A DNA stretch of 64,000 nucleotides from Trachythela sp. YZ-2020 (Eukaryota > Cnidaria > Anthozoa > Malacalcyonacea > Clavulariidae), in contig JADLSH010000316.1 in assembly GCA_016169945.1 (NCBI GenBank), forward strand, positions 1,178,001-1,242,000, in the 5' to 3' direction. How positions within the stretch are numbered: the first letter of the stretch is position 1; every line of letters begins with the position of its first letter. Position numbers and translations under genes: made by a program. Shown here one piece after another: positions 21,282 to 32,879 of the stretch. The notes under the pieces were generated by a model, which was not told where the DNA came from, made no database searches, and saw only the letters and a list, made by a program, of their open reading frames with translations.

Positions 21282-21715
21282 CCGTGCATGATGTTTGGAT
21301 TGCCGTAATAACCGACCAGTGTATCTTGAGACTAGATTTCTGGGTTGCTAATGACTGTCATATTAGTGTGGACGGTGCGTATTTCAGTATTCCAATCAAG
21401 ATCCATTAAGTAGCTCTACCGAGTCGGGAGAACCATTGCTATTTCGAAGAGTAATTTTAGATGAGAAGGTAGTAGTGCCACCCCGAAGCGATGCAATCAT
21501 TGCAGTGAGATTGGATGCAGCTGCACCCAAATTGTGGGACACCGTAGGACTAGTTCGAGGAACTTTACAGTATTTGATAGTAGCTAGGACATTAGTAGAC
21601 CTACAGTCCAATGTTCTTCCTGTTCGTGTCTTCAACCCAACAGACCAATATCAGAGTATTAAAGCTGGAACTTGTGTAGCGAGCTGCGAACCCATTGTTT
21701 ACGTAAGTTCAATGC
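21282..21715 (+). pseudogene. Gypsy protease C-terminus and linker, resumed after the LINE
   Basis: HDVWIAVITDQCILRLDFWVANDCHI (about 21286-21365) is the flap/C-terminal protease block (usually ITDxCILGLDFL). After a frame change, 21436-21715 reads VVVPPRSDAIIAVRLDA, LIVARTLVDLQSNVLPVRVFNPTDQYQSIKAGTCVASCEP, the stereotyped region before the RT in these elements. No RT follows. Confidence 0.8.
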
Positions 21716-21739
21716 GACTCGTGTTTCACTCCTGCTACT

Positions 21740-22429
21740 TGTTCATGGAGTTGCTATAATATTTAGGCCTAATACAAGAAATCCTGGTTTCTGATTGGAT
21801 AATTAGCCTCGACCAACTTCCGAACGAAATGATATTGTTAAGCAGCGACCAATTCCGAATTTAACAGTAACAACGAAGGGGAGAGCCTTTCAGAAGAATT
21901 GGTATGCACTGAATTTTTATTCATATGTATGATCAGTCCTTTATAGACTAGTCCTTAGTGTGCTCTTGCATTTAGAAAACATGTAATATTCAGATATATT
22001 CTAGGCTCTATGGAAAATATTGACATAGATGTGGATACACAACAGTCAACAAACACAACAGTCAACAAATACAACAGTCAACAAACACAACAGTCAACAA
22101 ATACTTCTGAAATTAATTAACTCCCTATTCAGTATTTGTGTGAACGACGTGATCAGCTTCCTTCATTTCTGTTAACTGCTATTCTGACTTATTTTTGGGC
22201 CGTGATGAGTGTTCTCTTAGTGCAACGTAACAGTGCCAGGCTTTTTAGCTTCGCACCATTCTATCAGCCATTTGTGTTCTTGAATACCAAAAAATAATTG
22301 CGGCTATTTTTGCCTAATAATTCTGGACTCCGAAAAAGGCATTATATGAAATTTCAGGAAGAACCTCTCCTTTAGTTTTCCTAAGGAGTGAGTAGTGAGA
22401 GTCAGTGAGACTGAAAATTGTTTTGATTG
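21740..22429. other. No gene; short AACAGTCAACAAA minisatellite
   Basis: At 22036-22105 the unit ACAACAGTCAACAAACAC/T repeats about four times with a ~17-bp period. The rest of the stretch shows nothing I recognise. Confidence 0.6.
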
Positions 22430-25010
22430 TGTCACTTTATATGAGGAATATGGAATCTTATAAAGCTATTCCGAATATGGCAAATGTTGAGGGAGTATTT
22501 TCAGTAAGTAATGGAAGTGTTTTAAAATATTTTTCTCTGTGGAAATGATTTGCCGATTTAGACAAAAGTCAAAATGGACTGACTTGACAGTCTTGACTTG
22601 ACCTGCTATATCAATGTCATTTGAATAAGGAAACGAGGTAAGCCTTTTTGTATCTGCGTAGCAGATATAATGCTATCGACTTGTTAATGTAACTGTAGTG
22701 TTAGCTTGTAGCCATTCAGCGACGAGCTTGTATCAGTCAATCACCGATTAGCTTACACATCGTTTGACCAATCAGTGACCGCTAGCTTAAAATGACGTAA
22801 TTAAATTGTCACTCTTTGATCTCGATGTATAACTGGATTGATGTTGATTATTTCAAGATAGCGGACGAAAATTGTAAACATGAATAAAAGTTTTTATTAA
22901 TTTGACGGTGAAAATTATGCATCAAACCAACGATCATTTTAATTTTGTATATTGTTTTGAACATGGCAAGAGTCGAGGGAGTATTGGAAGTGGTTGATCG
23001 CATTTTACGCTGTGAAAATGATTCGCCAATTTACACAAAGTATTTACTTTACTTGACCTGCTATATATATCAATATCATTTGAATCAGGAAACAAGGTAA
23101 GCCTTTTTAAATATCGTACGAATATCCTGCATTATTCGAGCTTCTATTTCGACAAAGTTCACTCATAAAAGTGTTAAAATAATGCCATATTTATTCTCAA
23201 CACTATTTGTGTCAAAATCGTCAAATCGAATTGTCATTTCGATAGTCAACATCACCTTATACTTTTGAGATTTTTAATTGGTATAAGATATAAGCACAGT
23301 TTGGCATTTCTTTCCCAAACTGCTGTGACTAGGGGGATGAAACGAGTTGATGGTATGTAATATTTATATGTGATTGTGGTGTGCCTTTTTAAATATTGTA
23401 CGAATATCCTGCATTATTCGAGCTTCTATTTCGACAAAGTTCACTCATAAAAGTGTTAAAATAATGCCATATTTATTCTCAACACCATTTGGGTCAAATC
23501 GACAATAGTTTATGGTCATTGTTTCTCATTTCAATAGTCAACATCACATTTCGACAAAGTTCACTCACAAAAGTGTTAAAATAAAGCCATATTTATTTTC
23601 AACACTATTTGGGTCAAATCGACAATAGTTCATGGTCATTGTTTGTCATTTCAATAGTCAACATCATCTTATATTAAATTTACTTTTGATATTTGATTGG
23701 TATAATAAGCACAGTTTGGCATTTCTTTCCCAAACTGTTGTGACTAGGGGACTAAATGAGTTGATGGTATGTAATATTTATATGTGGTGTGTAAATAGTG
23801 CTGCTAACATAACCTTTATTCTCAAGTATAAAAAACTAAAATCTTAAGGTTTCACAATTGTTTAAAAAATTGCTCCCATGGGCTATAGGCCTTCGTCCCT
23901 TTGTGCACAGTTTTTTAAAAGCAACATAAACGTTCATCCACTCATTGAGTGATATTGACCTCGTGCATTGACATCTATGCAAATACACATGCGCAGATAC
24001 ATGTACGCTTTGCGTACTTATTTTTGTATCTGCGAATGCAGATATATTGCCATTGTGCGAGTGTGTTAGCTTGTAGCCATTCAGCGACGAGCTTATATCA
24101 GCCAATCAGCGATTATTTTACACCTCGTTTGACCAATTAGTGACAGCTAGCTTAAAATGACGTAATTATATTGTTACTCTTTGATCTCGATGTATAACTG
24201 GATTGATATTGATTATTTCAAGATGGCGGAATACAGAAGTGCGAGAATTGTAAACATGAGTAAATATTTTAATTTTACGAAGAAAATTATACATCAAACC
24301 AACGATATTTTTATTTTCTGTACTCTTTTGAGCATGGCAAAAGTCGAGGGAGTATTTTTGTAAGTATTGGAAGTCTTTTAATAACATTTTAAACTGTGGA
24401 AATGAATCGCCAATTTACACAGAGTATTTACTTGACTGGACCTGCTACATATCAATGTCATTTGAATCAGGAAATAAGGTAAGCCTATCTAAATATTGTA
24501 CGAATATCCTGCATTATTCGAGCTTCTTCGAGTTCACTCATAAAAGTGTTAAATATTATATGTCTCAACACTATTTGGGTCAAATCAACAATAGTTCATG
24601 GTCGTTGTTTGTCATTTCCATAGTCAACATCGCCTCATACTTTACTTTTGATATTTGATTGGTAAAAAGATATAGGCACAATTTGGCATTTCTCTCCCAA
24701 AGTGTTGTGGCTATAGGGCGACTAGGTGGTATGTAATATTTATAAGTGGTGTGAAAATACTGCTGTTTGCTACAACCCTATTTTTAAATATTGTACGAAT
24801 ATCCTGCATTATTTGAGCTTTTCTTTAGATGAAGTTCACTCTCATAAAAGTATTAAAATCATGCCATATTGCCAATTGTATTCTCAACACTATTTCAGGG
24901 GGCAAACCGACATTCGACAATAGCACATGGCCTATGTATTGTTGCATGTTCTAGCTTGCCCTGCTAAATATTAATGACATTTGAATCAGGAAGCATGGTA
25001 AGAACTAGCA
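22430..25010 (+). repeat. Complex tandem array of two modules with conserved GTAAG donors
   Basis: Module alpha (22649-23100 and 24025-24480) starts GTATCTGCG and contains CATTCAGCGACGAGCTT, a TTTCAAGATGGCGGA-like site, ATGGCAA.AGTCGAGGGAGT and ends CTTGACCTGCTA..TCAAT.TCATTTG. Module beta (23093-23380, 23386-23540, 23545-23790, 24474-24730, 24780-24960) has TACGAATATCCTGCATTATT, GTTCACTCATAAAAGTGTTA, a CAGTTTGG...CCAAACTG hairpin and GAGTTGATGGTATGTAATAT. At the alpha/beta joint, four copies of an ATGTCATTTGAATCAGGAAA-like stretch precede GGTAAG (GT at 22638, 23097, 24479, 24998). A small open frame at 24223-24360 begins at the ATGGCGGA site and ends at GTAAGT. Confidence 0.75.
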
Positions 25011-25647
25011 GGTAGCACATTGTCCTAAAACCTAGCGTTTAAATTTTGCTACTCGTAAATATCTTATCGTCGTTACTCTGCTCATTTGAATGTGTCTGCC
25101 AACATTTGACCAATACGTGCGCGCGATTAAATGTCTTGCGTATTCCACTGTATACATTTTTATTCCACATTGTTTTGTATTCTACTGAACACTTATATCG
25201 AGGGTGTTCAAGCTTTTGGGTCAATCGAAGTATAATAATTAGGAGCGATAGGATTATCTTAAAATATTGCAAGACGTAGGGAGAACTAAACTCTTCGGTT
25301 TTCCTAGTAAAAATTACCCGTTTACAGTGTAAAAATTATCAAGAATATGTGACGGCTGACCCTTGCACTCTAATAAATAGCTCGTTATCGCGCGTTTATG
25401 TCTGAATTATATTCAACACTGATTTCTATAGTTTCTCTTTAGTTTCCCACAAATACAAATAAACACCCACGTATGGTTCGTTCAAACTATCGTAGAGTGT
25501 ATATGTTTTAGAACGATGTGCTTTTCGATCTTCAAGTCTTGAAGGCGCAATGTTTGTTGTTGGAAATATAATACCCTCATATAGACTGAAGTATGTCGAA
25601 CATTTTACATAGTGCGTTTCTCGTTCGTATTGCACTTGTATTTACAG
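25011..25647. other. No gene recognised
   Basis: Overlapping minus and plus open frames at 25039-25279 mirror each other and show no motif. Nothing else was recognised before the segmental duplication begins. Confidence 0.4.
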
Positions 25648-26963
25648 TATTGTTTCCTTGATACGTTATTGATCTGGTTAAAACACAAGTAAAATTATTC
25701 TAAGATGCACACAAGAAAATTGCATGCGTTTTGTGTGAGTGACTTGGGTGACTGTGGAAGTGCAAGTTTGTGACACCCAAACAAGCCACGACGACTTGGC
25801 TCTGCCAGTCGTAGTAACTATATACACCTCGTCCCAATGGGAATACTTGTCCCTAGAGTCATCCTGTTGTTGCTTTATTGTGTTTGCCCCCTTTGACACT
25901 TTGCTAAGTGGCGTCCGTAACTGCGAAATTGCCTATTGTTGAATTATTCAATATTACTCCTTCGTGGGCAACTGTGGACTGTGGCTCGCCATGAGCAGAT
26001 ACATGTACGCTTACTTAGCGTACCTATTTTTGGTAAAAGTTGACCAGGTGGAAAGGCCCTTCAAGGCCGCCTACGCTATCCGTGATTAAATTTAAATTTG
26101 ATAAATATCCAACCTAGATGGTTAAGTGAACAGTACTGAACACCAATTTACCATTACCATGGAATTTATGCGCTATTTATCAAATTTATTTTTACAATTA
26201 AATTTCATTGGATGCCTTTCACAGGTTTGCTCAGCAATTGATTTCGTTTATAATCAGATACAAAGAGTGAGATATTTTTGGTGAGGCCGCAGTTTGATAG
26301 CATGTTTACAAAAGGTTATGACCACAAGTCAATCCATTGTATTTCACAAAAAGCAGCATAGGAATCAGTGAATCACTCATTCATATTTTCTCTTGCATGA
26401 AAATCAATCCGGATTCAAATTTAAAAGCATGAGGTAATTTCACGGTTAGCCAGACGATATGAACTAACATAAAGATGTAAATTTAATTCGGTAAATATTG
26501 CTGAATATCAGGGAGACATCTTGATAGAAAATGAAACAGGAAGCTATTCATATAGTGTATAATATATATTAAAGAAGCGTATAAATAATATTTTGGTACG
26601 CATGGTAAAACAGTAATAACTGGGCTTCGTTATTCATTTCAAGATCGTTGTTTCACACAATCTAGCCTTAAATACAACAGCTAAATAGTGTATATGTGTG
26701 TACTTACAGATATCGAGATGTTGTATCCAACCACATAAAAGAAGGGTTATTGTTGCCTTCGATATAACGAAACTATTTTAATGATGTGTTTTCAAGAACC
26801 TTCTAACACTTTAACGAGATTCAAAGAATCATCATTTTTTTCTAGACGTACAATGCGATAGACACGGAAATCAACACCTCAAAGTTTGTTTTGAATTCCG
26901 GAAATACCTTGTCATAACAAAACAGGGTTGGACAATCAGGTTCTTTCTGACAATGAAATTATC

Positions 26964-27115
26964 CACCAATCAATGTAAATCCCGGGTGGAGGGGGTGCGC
27001 GCAAGGGGTGGGGATTTGCCTTGAACACTCATCCCAGCCCATGGGAATTTGAACATCAATTTGATCCCCACCCCTGGCCCGCACCTTCCTCCCCCGGGAT
27101 TTACATTGATAGGTG
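26964..27115. mobile_element. Short GC-rich MITE, intact copy
   Basis: The termini TCAATGTAAATCCCGGG and CCCGGGATTTACATTGA are inverted repeats, followed inwards by G-rich and C-rich strands (GGAGGGGGTGCG versus CGCACC..CCTCCC). The counterpart in copy B (40885-42155) is split by the helicase-bearing element. Confidence 0.8.
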
Positions 27116-27925
27116 TATTACTTGGAAATGCAATCGATTTTCATACAATCAACATTGAGTAGGTTATTTTTCTATCTTCGAAGCACTGAGTGCAATTTCA
27201 ATTTGGCGGCCAACTGCCTTGATACATAATTGAATTCGTAGTATATTCTTTGCGCATTGGTACGAGTTAATCCTGCAGCGATCTTGTTTAAAATCTATTG
27301 ACTATTTTGGATTGCATAAATGTCCTTTCTATAATAAATCTAAGTTACTAATTTAAGACAATTTCTTCCTGGCTGCTTCTTCCAGGGACCAAACGCAAAA
27401 AGAGAACACGCGCTTCCGTCCAGTTGGTTTATACCACTGACACTACGAAACGTATTAAAATACTATCTAAAATACAGTAAAATTGAAACGCTGTGACTTA
27501 ATTATAATTAAATAAATACGGTATGCCGATCAAATATGTTAATAATGTTTACTATGTAACGTTTACTATGCAAATAACGAAATATTAATAGCACAAAATT
27601 CAGTTACTAACCATTGTTTGTCCACTCTCAACTCTCGAGAAAAAGAGAACACGTGCTCGAATGGAGTTCGTTCATATAGCCGCGCGTTGCATGTTGGTAA
27701 AATGACTTTCAACCAACATGCTTTGCGGCTCCAGCAAGATTGAGATTTTGAGTAGCTGTACGATTTTAGTCTGCTGCCTTGCTCGCTCGCTCAATGCTCG
27801 CTCGCTGCAGCATGTATAAAATAACATGTAGGCCTATATAACGCGTGCTCTGATTGGTCGAAACCCGTGTTTGGATCAGGCCATCCACACACGGAAGACT
27901 ATCGTGTTGTTGTTATTTTATAAAA

Positions 27926-28110
27926 CAATTACTTTATGGTTTCCGTGTTTGGATGGTCTGATCCAAACACTTGGGAATGTTGCTCGAGTTAAGAAAAGCG
28001 CGCAAAATCACTCGCCTTCGGCTTGAGATTTCGCGCGCTTTTCTTAACTCTCGCAACATTTCCGCGTGTTTGGATCAGGCCATCCAAACACGGAAACCAT
28101 AAAGTAATTG
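27926..28110. mobile_element. Foldback element with ~80-bp arms
   Basis: The left arm CAATTACTTTATGGTTTCCG... and the right arm ...CGGAAACCATAAAGTAATTG are reverse complements through GTGTTTGGAT, then a TTAAGAAAAGCGCGC segment, around a short CTCGCCTTCGGCTTGAG centre. No coding sequence. Confidence 0.8.
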
Positions 28111-28224
28111 TATAATACTGCATATTTATGTTCTGTACCGTATTGAATTTACTGTGTCAATTGAATAACTAGGTTTTGTTTTAAGTAGATTGTACCTTCT
28201 ACTACCTTGTAATATCAAGTAAAA

Positions 28225-28395
28225 TAAGACAAGACAAAAGGACAAGACAAGGCATTATGACAAGACACGACACAACACAATGCAATATAATACAGTTCAG
28301 CACTGTAGAGTACAGCGTTCCACAATACAGTACACTACAGCACAGTATGCTAGTGTGAGCAAAGAGCAGTACAGTACACAGGTGCATATCCAGGG
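28225..28395. repeat. Degenerate ACAAG / CAGTA simple repeat, copy A
   Basis: Runs of AGACAAGACA-like words are followed by ACAGTACACTACAGCACAGTA-type words. The equivalent in copy B is at 42620-42800. The open frames across both are artefacts. Confidence 0.8.
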
Positions 28396-28917
28396 GGTGG
28401 CACATGTGGCTCAAGCCACAGACAGATTTTTGTCTCCAACATTTTAAAATACTTCTATTGCATTTTCTACGGAAGTTCTTCACCCGTGTCAAAATTTCAC
28501 GAAATATTTACTATAAAATTGCTGTATACCTATTTACGAGAATAGGGCAAACCCGCAATGAATAGTTTGCTTTATTTTGCATATTAAATTTCTTGTTACG
28601 AACTCAACTCTTTAAGTTCGGAAAGAACTCGTAACATGTGACTGCTATTTTGAGCCATTTTCAGCCACTCTGGATGGTTGCAAACCAATCACAGCGCGAG
28701 TTTTCGTGCCGTGGGCACCCCAAGCTAATTTTTCAATGACGTGCAAGATTGTTTTATAATGTTAATCCAGATTTGAACCCAGCTTTCCTGGTGCAATTTA
28801 TAGACAAGGAAAATTAATATCAATTCAACGCTGCCACAACACATAATATTTATATTACTTCATAATTTTGAAGCCACGCAATTTGCTACCAGGTAACCTT
28901 TACCCACCTTAACAGTA

Positions 28918-29066
28918 AGTCGCCGATGGTCGGCGATGCACTCATGGACGATTGTTAATTATCATTGAAGGAAAAAATAATTTCAGGTAGACAAAGGATT
29001 TTACTCATCAATGATCTATGACAATGGCACTGCGAGAACATCGCCGATATATGATAACCAGGTTTT
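28918..29066. mobile_element. Possible MITE related to 16213-16344
   Basis: It starts AGTCGCCGATGGTCGGCGAT and ends ATCGCCGATATATGATAACC, with internal AGACAAAGGATTTTAC and GACAATGGC shared with the MITE at 16213. Termini and target duplication are not clear. Confidence 0.45.
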
Positions 29067-29846
29067 AGTCTCAAACAGTCAAACCCTAACCCGTTAAATT
29101 CGTGCGTAGTCAAGAACTTTTATTACTTCAATCGGCTTAATTAAGCTCTACCAAAACAGTAACTCTAAAGCACATAAAGCGAATGTTCACTAGACAACTT
29201 GAAGGAAAACAATATACCGCCAATAATATTTCAACGATTCCAACCAACTTCAATAAATGTCAAAATGACTAAATTAGTAAACAGTTCGGAAGATTTGTGA
29301 CCATAAATTATCGTGTCCGTGCTTTCTTCAATACCACTGCAAATGCATGGTTGACTAGTCTTACTAGTCGGGAGTGAAAATCCTTATGTAAATTAGAAAA
29401 CAAACTTTGGACGGAACAGTTTACTGACGAGCGTATAATTCGTCATATCAAAATTAAGCATTTTGTTTCCTCATGCCAGACGAAATAGCCCAACAAATTT
29501 TTCCCACCCTGAAACTTATAAATATGGACACAGATTTACTGGCAGAATTAAAGGCCGTTTTTATGCTTAAGTCGAATTATCCGTCTGGACGAACTTAGGC
29601 GAGGATTTTTAGTTCGTCGTTAAGTGCGTCTGTAGTATAAAGACGGGCACAAGACGTATTATACGTCTGCACGAACTTCGTCAGTAAGTTCGTCACATGA
29701 GACGAACTTACTGAGTTAATTCGTCTTGATGGATAATTCGTCTGCATGCATAAAGACGGGCAAGGACGCACTAGTCAAGAAATACGGGACCGTGCTACAG
29801 ATAGACAGCGGTTTCCCACGAAAGAATACAAATTGTGATACTCAAA

Positions 29847-30899
29847 ATGGCGGAAGGTGAAAGAAACACTTCAAACACTGTGAAAAAGCATGCTAAAAGA
29901 TCTCGTGCATGGACAGAAACTGAACTTAAATATTTCGCTATAGTTTTGGCAGACGATAAACAAGAATTCGCCTATAAATTGGACACTCTGGCCCTAAAAA
30001 AGACAGCAAATAGAAGCATTTTCGAGCAAGTATTACGTGCATTCAAGGACATTATATCAACAGAAGATTTCACAGCAGAAAATAACTTGAAATCAAAAAA
30101 GGATTTGGTACCTTTAGAAATAGATGTCGAAAAGCTCAGGAACAAGTTCAAGTGGTTAAAAGATAAATGGCGACGATACACAGATCGAGTCAAGAGGGGC
30201 AGTGGCAAGGCCCCAATTGAAGAGCCAGAATGGTATACAATTATAAATCCTGTTTTTTCTGACACAAATGGGAATATAGAACCTGTTACGAATGCAGACG
30301 AACTTTTCCCTGTCGAATCCGATGACTCTGATGGCAGTGAATACGTAGACCAGACCGAATGCTCGGACAAATCTGATAGTTTTCAAGATAACAGTACTTT
30401 TGGTGAGGATGAATATGAATCTGATGTAACACAACCTACCCAGGCAAAAAGTAAAAGTAAAGAACGTCACCTGGAAGCAAAACCTTTTAAACCAAAGAAA
30501 CGAGTAAGGACTCAGAGCCAAGCTATACAGGAGATGGCGAAAAGTTTTAGCACTCTTGGTGAAACACAACAAAAACGGTCTGAACTGTTTTTGCAAGCAG
30601 AAAATAAAAGACAGGCTGAATTTATTGCATTTCAGAAAGACCAAGCGGAACTGAACAGGCAACACGAGTTAAAAATGCTGGAGGTTATCATGAAATATTC
30701 ACATACTCCTACACATGGGTTTCAACAACCAGGAATGCCAGTCCACTCTCCAGTAACTCCCCATAGTCCACAGTATTTTCGTTTGACACCTTCCGGCCAC
30801 ACTCCTCCATTTCAGCAGGGACATGCAAGTGTTAGCACAAATAGTCATATTTTGGATTTGGATAATCAGTATGATGAATCAACAGCAAGGTGGTATTAA
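29847..30899 (+). CDS. Harbinger Myb/SANT-like DNA-binding protein
   Basis: An uninterrupted frame. The best start is ATG at 29847, which has AAAATGGCGG context and gives about 350 residues. N-terminal RAWTETELKYFAIVLADD, ...LRNKFKWLKDKWRRYTDRVKRGSGK and EPEWYTIINPVFSDT form the trihelix/Myb-like fold that binds element ends and helps import the transposase in this superfamily. An acidic Ser/Asp-rich middle (PVESDDSDGSEYVDQTECSD) and a basic KPKKRVRTQSQ patch follow. A Gln/Glu-rich coiled-coil-like stretch (ENKRQAEFIAFQKDQAELNRQ) and a Pro/His-rich tail end it. It is the only fully intact mobile-element ORF of this length in the window, suggesting fairly recent activity or selection. Confidence 0.85.
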   Translation: MAEGERNTSNTVKKHAKRSRAWTETELKYFAIVLADDKQEFAYKLDTLALKKTANRSIFEQVLRAFKDIISTEDFTAENNLKSKKDLVPLEIDVEKLRNKFKWLKDKWRRYTDRVKRGSGKAPIEEPEWYTIINPVFSDTNGNIEPVTNADELFPVESDDSDGSEYVDQTECSDKSDSFQDNSTFGEDEYESDVTQPTQAKSKSKERHLEAKPFKPKKRVRTQSQAIQEMAKSFSTLGETQQKRSELFLQAENKRQAEFIAFQKDQAELNRQHELKMLEVIMKYSHTPTHGFQQPGMPVHSPVTPHSPQYFRLTPSGHTPPFQQGHASVSTNSHILDLDNQYDESTARWY

Positions 30900-31099
30900 G
30901 TGCATTGACGCCCTTTATTCTTAGGGCTGATTTAACATTTATATTACACAGCTTACACCTTGCCTTAGAAATCTTGTTTCCAAAGAAACTTTCATAACGT
31001 TGCAACTGGAATAATGACAACAACTGAGTAAAATTGACCATGATATGTAATTTTAAGTTGACTTTGATATTAATTTGATGTTAATTGTTTTATAGTATG

Positions 31100-31305
31100 G
31101 GTGGATTTTCTGGGGTGTTAGGGGGGATGAACCCCCCTGAATTTTCCTTAACCCCCCTTAGAAGGTATTTAACCCCACTAGAATTTTGCTTCACCCCCCC
31201 TATTTTGTTTAAAATTCTTTAACAAAGACAGTGGTGCTGCTTGTGGCACCGCTTGCACCCCACTAAAAATTCTTCCACCCCTTCTGTTAAAAAAATGAAA
31301 ATCTG
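31100..31305. repeat. C-rich MITE-like segment inside the Harbinger
   Basis: ACCCCCCTGAATTTTCCTTA, AACCCC.CTAGAATTTTGCTT, CACCCCCCCTATTTTG and CACCCCACTAAAAATTCTTC form a degenerate ~30-35-bp period of C-run plus AATT-type words. It is comparable with the periodic elements at 47213 and 51306, but no clear termini are seen. Confidence 0.4.
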
Positions 31306-31499
31306 CCCTTGTTTTATGGTTGATATATTTAATACATAGTTGTTTTTAAATTATGGTATTTAAATTAACATGTCATCTATGTAGAGTCATGTGACTCATG
31401 TTACATTTATATTAAAATTTATATATTATTTAATATCATTTAACAAGTTAACAAAAACCCAACTATTACTACATGTACATGAGAAAAGTTATTTACAAT

Positions 31500-31705
31500 T
31501 ATAGATTTGCTTGGCATCTCACTCGATTGAATAATAATTGAAGGGTTTTGTAGATGGAAAATTATTGAGTGTAAATTATATACATTTATTAGACCTAACC
31601 AGGAACAGCTACGAAAAATGCAACTATAGGTCCCTGGCAGGAATCGAACCTGTGGCCCTGCGATTCCGGTGCAGCGCTCTAACCAACTGAGCTACAGAGT
31701 CCAGT
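31500..31705 (-). repeat. tRNA-derived SINE, minus copy
   Basis: On the minus strand an intact A box (TAGCTCAGTTGG, 31694-31683) and B box (GGTTCGATTCC, 31650-31640) lie in a tRNA-like head with CACCGGAATCGCAGGG. The body GTAGCTGTTCCTGGTTAGGT follows, then a tail with AATTTTCCATCTACAAAACC. The tail continues beyond the tRNA fold and the family is repeated, so this is a SINE, not a tRNA gene. Confidence 0.85.
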
Positions 31706-31744
31706 TGTCGAGCTCTAACCACAAGTTCATGTCTATATACTAGG

Positions 31745-32045
31745 GTATAATATATGTATATAATTTACACTCAATAATAATTTTCCATCTACAAAACCCT
31801 TCAATTATTATTCAGTCGAGTGAGATGCCAACCAAATCTAGATATTTACCCACAACTTAACATGGCAGTACCCTAGTATATATACATGAACTTGTCGTTA
31901 GAGCTCGACAACTGGACTCTGGTAGCTCAGTTGGTTAGAGCGCTGCACCGGAATCGCAGGGCTGCAGGTTCGATTCCTGCCAGGGACCTATAGTTGCATT
32001 TTTCGTAGCTGTTCCTGGTTAGGTATAATAAATGTATTTATTATA
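31745..32045 (+). repeat. tRNA-derived SINE, plus copies (tail of one, head of another)
   Basis: 31745-31850 is a SINE tail (TTTACACTCAATAATAATTT, CGAGTGAGATGCCAA). 31913-31988 is a complete tRNA-like head with A box TAGCTCAGTTGG (31923-31934) and B box GGTTCGATTCC (31967-31977). The body and start of the tail run to about 32045. The head is inverted relative to the minus copy at 31500-31705. Confidence 0.85.
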
Positions 32046-32218
32046 TAAAATATAGTGCTTTATAGAGATTTCGAGCACTGATAAAACTGATAATCTCACA
32101 TGTGAGATTATTTATGATAATCTCACACGTGAAAATTATCGCTTTTGAAGTTTATGAAAATGGATATTTTATTTCATTCTGTTTGAAAAGACTCTCCTTT
32201 ATATAATAAACAGAAAAA

Positions 32219-32264
32219 TACATGGATGCTTGGAAATACCAGATTTATTTCTCGTGTTGAACAT

Positions 32265-32299
<35 letters not shown>

Positions 32300-32349
32300 T
32301 ATCATGTTCAACACTCGAAATAAATCTGGTATTTCCGCGCACCCATGTA
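32219..32349. mobile_element. Foldback element with ~58-bp arms
   Basis: The left arm with GGAAATACCAGATTTATTTC and GAACATGATATCTCAC is mirrored by GTGAGATATCATGTTC and GAAATAAATCTGGTATTTCC around TTCGCTGCACT. Outer ends are TACATGG and CCATGTA. No coding sequence. Confidence 0.8.
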
Positions 32350-32879
32350 TTATTCTCATCTATATAATTTACATTCAATAATTTTCCATCTACAAAACCC
32401 TTCAATTATTTACAATTATACTACTGTAATAATTGATATTTTTGTCAATAGCTTCTCCAGGATTTTTTTGTACAGTTGTTCAGTTAGATTTTTGTGATAA
32501 TAGTCATACTACGATGTGTACATTTTTTGGCACATGGATTCTCTAATGGTCTGCACCTAAGTGTAGCTAGCTGGCATAACAGAATCATATACACTACTTG
32601 TTAAATGCACTTGCATAAATTGATTTCACTAGAGGAAGAATGAAATCATAGATTGGAAATTTTATCCAACCCCCTACCACTAATTAATACCTTGATATAA
32701 CCTTGGAATTTCTCTTATACTAATTAAGCACGATTTCATATACTCTCTATGACAAGTTATCAATTCTTTGTGTTCTAATATCCCACAACCAATTTGCAAC
32801 AGTATCTCTTGTTGTGTTACCATCAAGACCATGATGGGCTCTGCAATCTCGAATCAGATTAAGCTGGCCAACCTCCAGA

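Larger units (their letters stand above)
19196..21730 (+). mobile_element. Second Ty3/gypsy fragment (gag-protease-linker), plus strand, split by a LINE
   Basis: Plus-strand gag, CCHC knuckle, protease and post-protease linker follow one another from about 19440 to 21715. A 5'-truncated LINE at 20676-21265 interrupts the protease. Upstream (19196-19400), TATATAAGAAGG and a later AATAAA could belong to a 5' LTR, but I cannot define LTR ends. Coding stops before the RT. Confidence 0.8.

Noticed and set aside
25678..25942. Conserved ORFs shared between 25.7 kb and 38.2 kb
   Set aside because: The similarity is due to the segmental duplication. The frames have no motif, and the copy B version is broken by the mariner-like insertion.
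29972..30665. Long minus-strand frames opposite the Myb-like gene
   Set aside because: Antisense shadows of the real plus-strand gene, with no motifs.
31634..31988. Two functional tRNA genes
   Set aside because: The heads have intact A and B boxes but imperfect tRNA folds, are fused to a shared non-tRNA body and tail, and have diverged relatives at 17 kb. A SINE explains all of this.
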